From Branchiostoma floridae (Eukaryota > Chordata > Leptocardii > Amphioxiformes > Branchiostomatidae), in the NCBI RefSeq assembly GCF_000003815.2, contig NC_049991.1, positions 20,781,762 through 20,845,761 on the forward strand: a stretch of DNA of 64,000 bases. Reading direction: 5' to 3'. The position numbers and the translations under genes are program-made. Positions 59,301-64,000 of the stretch are shown piece after piece. Under the pieces are notes generated by a model. The model ran no database searches. It had not been told where the DNA came from and saw nothing but the letters and a program-made list of their open reading frames with translations. Position 1 is the first letter of the stretch; every line of letters starts with the position of its first letter.

Positions 59301-61921
59301 CCGTCTGGAAAGTGACCCGTGCTGAAACAGGTCAGAGGCCTAGAAATAGACAACTTCCAGGAGAAAAGGCAAGACTTCAGGAGTTTCATGAAGGAGATTA
59401 GTGTCTGAGGAAAACTTCAGGAGATCCAGAGGAGGATCAATTGGGCCTGGAAAGGAAACTCCCAGGAAATTAGGAACAGGATGACACAACTCCAAGAAAC
59501 ATGGACGAACTCAGATCGGGTATGTAGGAGACCATACCATGTCTTTATACCTAGAAATCATCTTTGATCACTGTTGGATTCACCACGGACTTACGCAGCA
59601 TATTCGGACACAAGGGATCAGTTAAAGAAATATCAGGACTATCAACAAACGGCGGCTCTGTAATACTAACCCTATGTAGAATAAATACTCAACATATACG
59701 AGTCAAGATAGGTGTCTTTGCTCTCGTTTCTATCAACTCCGGATACAAAGATGAGTTCGGTAAAGCTACCTCCTACCCGAGCTGAGGCAGTAACTAGAAG
59801 ATCTAGAGTTGCTGCGCTAATAGGGCCTTCACACGGAAATCGAATTAGCAGGAATCAAGCCGAACCAGTCGGAATGAAGTATTTGCAAAATTCGTAACAC
59901 ATTCGGGGCCATTCCGAGTTGGAATTCCAAATGGATTTGATATCCCCTTCACATGAAAAGGAATGAGCAAGAATGCCGTCAGAATGAACATTCTTTTCTA
60001 TTCCTGGGAATTCGTAGTGTATTCTAGAAAATCTTACTGCATTCGAGATCTTCTTTTGGCCACATTAGGGAAGGATTCGAAGCGGCTTGCCGTTTTGGTT
60101 CTCCATGGAATGAGATAAGAATGTTTCGAGTAATGTTGGAATGCCACAGAATGCGGTCAGACTGCAGTTAGAATATTAGATATCCACTTGGAATGCCATT
60201 CGATATTTCTACACTTCGAATGCACCTCGACAGTTTTTGACATGTCAAAAACTTTCGAGCCAGCCAAAAGAACGGGGACGAATATCTGGAACGCAGTACG
60301 AATGTTTAGAATACAGTACGAATTGCGAGGAATTTCCACGAATAGAAAAAAAAAATCATTCGGACGGCATTCCGGCTCATTCGTGCTCTCGTGTGAAGGG
60401 GGCTTAACAGATGCCAAAGATTTCAACTCGTATTTTGTCGTCATTGTGGAATTGTGTACATTTGCATGCATGTGACCAGCTGCCATGTGGGTATATTTAT
60501 CCTTAATGAAATCAAAAATTACTTTATTTGGTTGTTAAATTTCTAATGTTACGTTATATGACCTATTCTCAAGCTCTATTTGAGTACACTTGGTGCATAG
60601 ATAAAGAAGAAAACTGTGGGGAAATAGGAGCAGTTTGGTCAAAAAACTTTTATCGCAAAATTATTTTGAACCAACAGTTACTGTAACAAAAACTTCCACC
60701 ACCACAATTAAATTCGTGTCAAAGAGACGGATGCATTTCTGAAAGCTTGATGATCTGAAATGTAATATTTCCTTTGAAACTCTATAATGTGTACAGTGGA
60801 TTGATAGTCTATAGTGCTAGTGCCAAATCATCGTGACCTACCCGCTGAACCTGCGCACACGGTGTACACAATCCTGTCTCCGCTCCCGTCTCCAGGAAAG
60901 GCCGCTGTTGTCCTGTGCAGGCTCCAGTAACTCCCGCCTATCCCACGTCGGCAGTTCTCGGCGTAACACCTGTAAAAGCCGAAACTCCTGTCCACTGTAG
61001 CCCCGGCTGAGAAAGCCAAGTTCGCCACAACAAATACGCCGACAGACGGGAGACAGCCGAGCACGTTGTTGATGTAGGGGTCGGAGTCGTACTCACTCAC
61101 GCAGCTGGAAACACAATATCAACATCTCTAACATATATCTAAAAAATTGGTCACACTTGACTCCTTTACATTACAAAAGATATTGACAACTAAAAAAAGA
61201 TACCATATGCAAGAAAAGACATCATGCCCATTGCAAGAAAATATATACATAGCTCTCACCAAATATTTGCTCCTTTAGAAGCTTCACCACTGCAAAGATT
61301 CCCTTAAACCAGCGACAAAATCAGAAACCAATATGAATTCATTCAAACGAGCCGTACAATCTGACCTCTGACTCCTCTGATCAAAGGAAGAAATGACCTA
61401 GTATTTTTTCCTTAAATGAGCTTGATGTCGAAAATTGTTGATGTTTCGTTCTATTCATATGATTATGGTTGTGATGAGTTTCCGTAATGAATGATTTTGA
61501 GCTGTTAGTGCTTGAGTTGATAAGTTATTAACGTTAATAATTATCGATTATTAATTTTTAAGTTGAAGGGCTCCCTTGGAAATCAGTTTCTCTAAAACTG
61601 AAGGGATCAGCCTATATGATACAAATAAATAAAAAAAAAGATCACAGGACAGAATTACTACCAGCGTTCACTTTGACTTTTCCACATGTCCCAGAACCTA
61701 CCGGATGTACACGGGGTCGCTGCCTGTCCCACCCTGGACTGCATTATTCTCCCCACAGCCCGTTGGCCTCAGTCCATACCCAGCACAGAGGTTCTGGTAG
61801 TCCCTGCACCAGTTCTCAGTGGCAGACAGACCGTCAGCCGGCAGCCTCGCCTCGATGGCGAAGAAGTCTACTCCTTTATACGTCTGGTTTGCGGTACGGA
61901 GGACTTCAAAGGCGTGGGTTG
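34324..61921 (-). CDS. Polycystin-1-like gene (EGF-FN3-GPS-PLAT-PKD channel) with possible Ulp1 tail, >=41 exons
   Basis: I place 41 exons whose phases all join except at one frameshift (about 43195). Order: unnamed Cys-rich module (61702-61921, 60842-61104); EGF (58893-59015); ten EGF exons (56953 down to 54503); EGFs (53898-54020, 53187-53306); Cys-rich exon (50466-50561); FN3 (49714-49995); stalk (49563 down to 44688); GAIN/GPS (43042-43527, 42401-42549); TM1 (41541-41765); PLAT (41016-41180, 40678-40838, 40351-40529); TM2-5 (39616-40106, 39096-39228); TM6 (38597-38838); polycystin domain and channel (37881-38055, 36880-37557, 36413-36665, 35976-36253, 35573-35669); then the Ulp1-like exon. 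This is the 11-TM architecture of the PKD1/PKD1L family: a large extracellular adhesion part, autoproteolysis at GPS, and a six-TM TRPP-like end. No signal-peptide exon was found, so the 5' end is incomplete. Alternative end: reading through the donor at 35572 gives a stop at 35533-35535. Confidence 0.82.
35573..39228 (-). CDS. Polycystin channel block: TM5-6, extracellular TOP domain, TM7-11, pore, C-tail
   Basis: Exons 39096-39228, 38597-38838, 37881-38055, 36880-37557, 36413-36665, 35976-36253, 35573-35669. Visible parts: [15 protein letters not shown]; a basic linker; TM6 [17 protein letters not shown]; the polycystin extracellular domain ([49 protein letters not shown]); TM7 [21 protein letters not shown]8 [21 protein letters not shown]9 with [17 protein letters not shown]10 [18 protein letters not shown]; pore helix [16 protein letters not shown]11 [20 protein letters not shown]. 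The motif [20 protein letters not shown] follows the channel. The last short exon is acidic then basic ([20 protein letters not shown]). The pore has LG-IFYY with no acidic residue right after the Gly, unlike cation-selective PKD2-type filters, so conduction is uncertain. Confidence 0.88.
38380..38530. repeat. Two-copy tandem repeat in a polycystin intron
   Basis: The phrase ATAATCAAATAC...GATAC..CTACTACTACTG with CACCC(C/G)TGTGTC occurs twice about 76 bases apart. Intron between the TM6 exon and the next exon; no coding role. Confidence 0.6.
39381..39564. mobile_element. Palindromic MITE in a polycystin intron
   Basis: Ends CCACCAGGTG and CACCCGGTGG, with long inverted arms: ACGTTGTTATAGAGGCCTTC...GTCTTCAACACCTAA on the left mirrored by TTAGGTGTTCAAGACAATAT...GACCTCTATAC on the right. 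About 184 bp and almost fully hairpin-forming. Confidence 0.8.
39616..41765 (-). CDS. Polycystin block: TM1, PLAT/LH2 domain, TM2-TM5 part
   Basis: Exons 41541-41765, 41016-41180, 40678-40838, 40351-40529, 39616-40106. The first exon carries the second half of the GPS ([10 protein letters not shown]) and TM1 ([20 protein letters not shown]), then a basic KKK stop. The next three encode a PLAT domain: [32 protein letters not shown], then [35 protein letters not shown] and [15 protein letters not shown]. The large exon has membrane segments [38 protein letters not shown] and [18 protein letters not shown], separated by a cytoplasmic loop rich in Glu/Pro. PLAT domains bind membranes or partner proteins; in polycystins this one is the first intracellular loop. 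Confidence 0.88.
42401..43527 (-). CDS. Polycystin GAIN-like and GPS region, with a frameshift
   Basis: Exon 43042-43527 (486 bases) begins [20 protein letters not shown] and contains N-glycosylation sites (NLT, NIT, NQS, NLT, NTS). Near 43195-43205 the frame breaks: [16 protein letters not shown] must shift by one inserted base (or two deleted) to continue as [20 protein letters not shown]. The exon length also misses phase by exactly one base relative to the next acceptor, so a one-base loss in the assembly is the simplest reading. Exon 42401-42549 has [17 protein letters not shown], the first half of the GPS; the second half with the HL|T cleavage site is in the following exon. The GPS Trp and Cys residues look intact, so autoproteolysis is expected. 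Confidence 0.82.
44088..44620. repeat. Intronic repeat debris
   Basis: Contains a diverged copy (about 44240-44310) of the dispersed repeat at 9504-9590 (GCTAGGAGGCCCATTATTG, CCTACATTTTCCCAACCCC), and a similar start at 44115 (CAGGGGGCCCAAACTT). No coding exon is seen between 43.53 and 44.69 kb. Confidence 0.45.
44688..49563 (-). CDS. Polycystin extracellular stalk: Ser/Thr-rich segment and pre-GAIN helices
   Basis: Nine exons: 49453-49563, 49119-49235, 48431-48486, 47062-47121, 46706-46777, 46414-46545, 45882-45972, 45209-45366, 44688-44930. The first two are mucin-like ([17 protein letters not shown] and [16 protein letters not shown]) and look like duplicates of each other, both phase 1-1. 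The next exons are short and mostly phase 0: [80 protein letters not shown], a Glu/Lys-rich helix ([16 protein letters not shown]) and [20 protein letters not shown]. This helical, low-conservation stretch occupies the position of the GAIN subdomain A in polycystin-1-like proteins. The 56 and 60 base exons are the least certain. Confidence 0.72.
49714..54020 (-). CDS. Polycystin ectodomain: two EGF exons, Cys-rich exon, fibronectin type III exon
   Basis: Exon 53898-54020: calcium-binding type [23 protein letters not shown]. Exon 53187-53306: [20 protein letters not shown], also cbEGF (DxDEC plus Asn/Tyr in the hydroxylation region). Exon 50466-50561: [20 protein letters not shown] then [10 protein letters not shown], a short EGF-like or laminin-like module. 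Exon 49714-49995 (282 bases): one FN3 domain with [48 protein letters not shown]. All four are phase 1-1, the usual phase for shuffled extracellular modules. Gaps between them are filled by mobile elements (50.66-52.44 kb, 53.68-53.88 kb). Confidence 0.85.
50660..51175 (-). mobile_element. Penelope-like element remnant with inverted terminal repeats and GIY-YIG end
   Basis: The left part 50766-50838 (CATCCATCACTCTTCGTCAG ... TACAGCTAACTAAAAAA) is repeated inverted at about 51081-51165. Between them the plus strand reads [20 protein letters not shown] then [20 protein letters not shown], the pattern at the C-terminal end of the GIY-YIG endonuclease of Penelope-like elements. The outer edge starts AAGGTTAGACATCCAGGTAA as in the other copies. 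Heavily deleted; no reverse transcriptase remains. Strand of the terminal repeats given; the ORF piece is on the plus strand. Confidence 0.7.
50746..50787 (-). ncRNA. Hammerhead-like motif in the Penelope terminal repeat (weaker stem I)
   Basis: Minus strand: CTGACGA (50783-50777), A, stem II GAGTG / CACTC with loop ATGGATGT, GAAAC (50757-50753), GTC (50752-50750). Core bases fit the hammerhead consensus CUGANGA...GAAA...GUC. Stem I pairs only for two bases (GC with CG) before mismatches, so activity is doubtful. The inverted copy at about 51131 has CTGAAGA and has lost the GAAA part. Confidence 0.45.
51490..52440 (-). mobile_element. LINE reverse transcriptase remnant (CR1/L2/Rex-like group)
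   Basis: Minus strand pieces in order: [19 protein letters not shown] followed by [10 protein letters not shown] (the YADD-equivalent active site, as FADD) at about 52280-52390; then downstream [53 protein letters not shown] and [12 protein letters not shown] at 51507-51968, typical of the C-terminal part of these LINEs. Frames are broken by stops and shifts. It lies in the intron between the 53.2 and 50.5 kb polycystin exons, same strand as the gene. Confidence 0.8.
53675..53880 (+). mobile_element. LINE 3' UTR tail, three partial tandem copies
   Basis: GCCGAAGGGCGGTTAAACCG followed by GCTATATAGATACA is present twice with a third degraded copy (ACCGAAGGGTTAAACCGAC). Same 3' UTR as the LINE at 23.87-24.17 kb. 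Confidence 0.7.
54503..56953 (-). CDS. Ten tandem, near-identical EGF exons of the polycystin gene
   Basis: Exons 56816-56953, 56577-56714, 56337-56474, 56094-56231, 55855-55992, 55609-55746, 55370-55507, 55128-55265, 54889-55026 (138 bases each) and 54503-54637 (135 bases). Each encodes one 46-residue EGF of the form D(I/V)[16 protein letters not shown](K/N)[20 protein letters not shown] with six Cys. All are phase 1 at both ends, so any number can be gained or lost without a frameshift. The repeat period is ~240 bases (exon plus ~102 base intron), and introns are also similar. First-residue context DxDxC is only partly the calcium-binding pattern (Ala where Glu is usual). Donor of the last one (CAG|GTTCTA) is poor, so it may be skipped. 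The plus-strand ORFs seen across this array are mirror shadows. Confidence 0.92.
54744..54799 (-). pseudogene. Truncated EGF exon copy
   Basis: The 3' half of the array EGF exon (TGTTGCA...GGATGTGCAG) with a donor-like end but no 5' half or acceptor, between the last two full exons. The 389-base spacing there, against ~240 elsewhere, fits a deleted array unit. It also carries a four-base insertion (CATG) relative to its neighbours. Confidence 0.7.
57441..57529 (-). pseudogene. Dead EGF exon copy upstream of the array
   Basis: Matches the first two thirds of the array EGF ([20 protein letters not shown]) with an AG acceptor kept, then hits TGA at CTCT*-like position (57441-57443). Without a donor it cannot be an internal exon. 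Confidence 0.7.
57540..58218. other. Intron with no recognised feature
   Basis: AT-rich stretch between the dead EGF copy and the SINE. I see no exon, RNA gene or clear repeat. Confidence 0.4.
58219..58495 (+). mobile_element. tRNA-derived SINE (best copy)
   Basis: Box A TAGCGCAGCGGG at 58230-58241 and a perfect box B GGTTCGAATCC at 58273-58283 in a tRNA-like head. The tRNA-unrelated body follows: TTGTGCCCTTGGGAAAGGCA, TTTACACGACTTTCCTCACT, AGGTGAAAATGAGTACTTAG, ACGTAAAATGGAGGTCACG. It ends in a poly-A stretch and a GATGGTGCGATGTGC repeat. It is not a tRNA gene because the 3' half does not fold into an acceptor stem. Confidence 0.88.
58893..59015 (-). CDS. EGF exon of the polycystin gene
   Basis: Phase 1-1 exon of 123 bases: [20 protein letters not shown] then [16 protein letters not shown]. 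It is the calcium-binding style (NDEC) also found in LDL-receptor-type and fibulin-type EGFs. It sits between the N-terminal module and the tandem EGF array, about 1.8 kb from the next downstream exon (60842 end). Confidence 0.82.
59200..59820. other. Unassigned repeat-like stretch
   Basis: Begins AAGCGCCAACTTACAG and contains a purine-rich part with repeated CAGGAG/CTTCAGGAG words (about 59340-59480). It looks like part of an unknown mobile element, but no ORF or ends are clear. Confidence 0.35.
59821..60406. mobile_element. MITE, ends TAGGGCCTTCACACG / GTGAAGGGGGCTTA
   Basis: Left end TAGGGCCTTCACACGGAA and right end CTCGTGTGAAGGGGGCTTA are imperfect inverted repeats with TA at both outer edges. 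GGAATGCCATTCG-type words repeat throughout in both orientations. About 586 bp, no transposase; it lies between polycystin exons 2 and 3. Confidence 0.7.
60842..61921 (-). CDS. N-terminal-most recognised polycystin module: unnamed Cys-rich domain, two exons
   Basis: Exons 61702-61921 (220 bases) and 60842-61104 (263 bases), joined in phase 2, entry and exit in phase 1. The protein reads [40 protein letters not shown], then [20 protein letters not shown] and [20 protein letters not shown] ... VYTVCA. There are eight Cys, seen as C-x6-C-x9-C-x29-C-x16-C type spacing, an N-glycosylation site (NQT) and a W/Y-rich end. I do not recognise a named domain. A second donor (GCA|GTTCAG) is possible 9 bases before the one used. 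Confidence 0.7.
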
Positions 61922-64000
61922 CTGATGACGACAATACTAGGATTCAAGATAAAAATGCAAACTAGAATTCAAAATCGGTTGTGAAGTTTTGCATTTTACG
62001 TAGCCTAGCCGTCGATGTAAACTACAATTTGATAAATGTGGAGTTGTGGGTTTCTGTATTTTTATGACAGTTGTAGTATGCAAAAATAAGTCATGATTAG
62101 CACAATTCATGTCTACTGAGGGTTGAATGCAATTTGCTAATATATAAATTCTATATGATATATCTATTTATTGTAAGTGTAAAATTTCAGTTAAAATGTT
62201 TCCGTTGTAATTTTTCTACCATTAACACTATGGAATATTAAAAAAAATGAAGGCGGGTGAGAAATCTGTCGTAATTTCCTGCCAATGTCCAGAGCGACGC
62301 GCCTATCCTCATTCTCAGGCACCCGCATTCGTGAGGCACTTCCGAGGAGCGAGAAGTGAAGAAAAAATCAGAAAAAGCAAGATATTTCAACCCACACCTG
62401 TGGTAGGGTTGAAACATAGATAGGACAGAGGTGTAGAAGGCGAGAGAGCGAGGGCAAGCAGGTTCACGTAGATGGCGACCAAAAAGGAAGAGTCTATGTT
62501 CGGCATACCATACTCTGTGTGTTCAGTCATTTGTTCAACTTTGCTGATCACTTAGATTTCAGAATGAAATCAAAATTTCATCACATGCTCGCATCAATTT
62601 TTGGGTTCCCAGAGAATGCCATCAATAAAACCGGATCAACATGGCCTTATCTCTTAATACAGCAGTAAGGATATAAAAAGGTTGACATCTTTCTGTAATA
62701 TTACCTTATACATCGTAACAGAAAAAAGGAGTTGAGGAAAACTAAATAATCTTGATAGGGCTCTATTCTCTGTAAAGGTGTTGTCTCTATGTGCTTTTGG
62801 GTCACTGGCATTTCTTCACGTATTGAACCACATGCTGTCGGGCCGGCAATGCCTGTTGGTAAGTTATCAGTCCAGTCATCGAAGTGAAGAAAACCAGATG
62901 TAAACATTGCCTAACAAGCAACGCCTAAAAGAAGTCACGCCAACACGTTAATAGAGTAAAATAAAGAGTGAACACATTTTGTTCGACTTTTAAGTCTAAA
63001 AAAACGTGGAATTAATAGTGATATAATATTAAGTTATCTACGTTATTCGTCGTCTTCGTCGTCTTCTGCGATGGCCGGTCAGTGTAATATTGGAGAACTG
63101 CGCATAATTTCAGGTCGATAGTTTGGGCACCTTTCATTTTTTCACTCGTCAATTTTCATCAACATCACCTTCTACTTAATATTATTCCATGTCTCCAGAA
63201 TTTTGTTCCATCTCTCAAAAGTTTTCAGCAATGACTGATAAAACGTGCGCCTTCTTTTCTTGGACAAATCTTTCGTCAAATTTCTGTCAACTCATAATTG
63301 CTCTTCTAGTTACCATAACATTATAGTTGATGAAGTGGCTTGGTAAGGCCTTCGAGAACATGTTTATATGATAAGGTTTTAGCTTTAAACATACTTTCTG
63401 ATCCGCTATTTATCGCTATGTAGTATATGGTGACAGGAATATCAAAATGCTGGCACGTTTGTTGCCTAGGTTTGGCCGAGTGTATGTTTTTATCCGATCT
63501 GAACGTTATTGATAATTGGCGTAAACACTATGCGTGTATTAAAAAAAGTCATGACTACATAGAATATCACATTATTTCCGCAAAAGAGTATAGATGTAAT
63601 TCGTATCTGTCAAATAACTGTCATATAGATGTCAACTACTCAGCAATCGGTTTATTTTTGGCCCAAAACGCGAAGAGCAAAATTACCTGTACAGCTAGAA
63701 TGCACAGACTTTGTCTTTGATGATATCAAATATTGGCCACGTAGACAAGTTGTAACATAGATGTCAAAAACATGATAGATGCATTTATTACTTTGTGACA
63801 GTCAGTCAGCCATGTCATATGGTATATTACTTTGAGACTAAAGGGTAACCTCCGTCGACATAGTATTGTGAACGGTCTATGTGTTTAGTGTTTGCACCTA
63901 TATCTCTGTTCCGTTTGCCGCATTCGTATGTGGATTTTCATGTCGTCTGTACTCGGTTTTGAAATGATGCACGTTCCTTTCTTTTCGCGGTAGCTGTTGT
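61922..64000. other. Upstream region, no gene recognised
   Basis: The missing 5' end of the polycystin gene (signal peptide, promoter) should lie here or beyond the window. I see no convincing exon. An ORF at 62701-62907 (minus) has HFDDWTDNLPTGIAGPTACG, which resembles a C-type lectin edge only weakly. A plus-strand ORF at 63427-63720 has no family likeness. Confidence 0.4.

Noticed and set aside
62701..62907. C-type lectin exon upstream of the polycystin
   Set aside because: Only a weak FDDWTDNLP likeness; the Cys and WND pattern of a lectin is absent.

Overview
This is a piece of animal nuclear DNA. Genes are split into many small exons with GT/AG junctions, mobile-element remnants are dense, and 5S-headed and tRNA-headed SINEs, Penelope-like, LINE and foldback elements all occur. 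A polycystin with EGF, FN3, GPS, PLAT and channel parts, next to a SERHL-type hydrolase, suggests an invertebrate deuterostome. Amphioxus (Branchiostoma) is my best guess from the look of genes and repeats; that is inference. There are two assembly gaps (792-891 and 20767-21078).

Layout. 1-6990: satellite array with a ~296 bp monomer, inverted across the first gap, containing a four-monomer higher-order repeat. 7765-7960: a 48 bp minisatellite. 9282-17319 (minus): an eight-exon leucine-rich-repeat gene of 711 codons whose introns hold LINE scraps, an inverted-repeat element and two duplicated exon edges; a likely 5' UTR exon and promoter motif lie near 18.0 kb. 19.4 kb: a 5S-rRNA-derived SINE. 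20251-29690 (plus): a twelve-exon serine hydrolase-like (SERHL family) gene of 322 codons. 29.8 kb: a Penelope-type terminal repeat with a hammerhead ribozyme motif on the minus strand. 31.5-33.8 kb: decayed repeats and a SINE. 34324-61921 (minus): one very large gene of about 2,800 codons, possibly with more exons beyond what I could place. Its order is an unnamed Cys-rich module, EGF, ten near-identical EGF exons, two more EGFs, a short Cys-rich EGF-like exon, FN3, Ser/Thr stalk, GAIN/GPS, TM1, PLAT, TM2-5, TM6, polycystin domain, channel. 61.9-64 kb: no gene recognised.

Most striking point: the last short exon of the polycystin channel (35573-35669) can splice in matching phase to a 1,054 bp exon that encodes a Ulp1/SENP-type cysteine protease domain with a C-terminal zinc-finger motif. 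A plausible polyadenylation signal exists only after the protease, not between the two. If transcribed this way, the product is an 11-TM polycystin with a cytoplasmic SUMO-protease-like tail. An alternative stop that ends the channel without the protease is also present, so RNA evidence is needed.

A second theme is duplication of splice-site-bearing segments: decoy acceptors before SERHL exon 3, duplicated edges of LRR exons 2 and 8, and the EGF exon array with one truncated and one dead copy. All exon boundaries were read by eye from splice consensus, phase and protein similarity.
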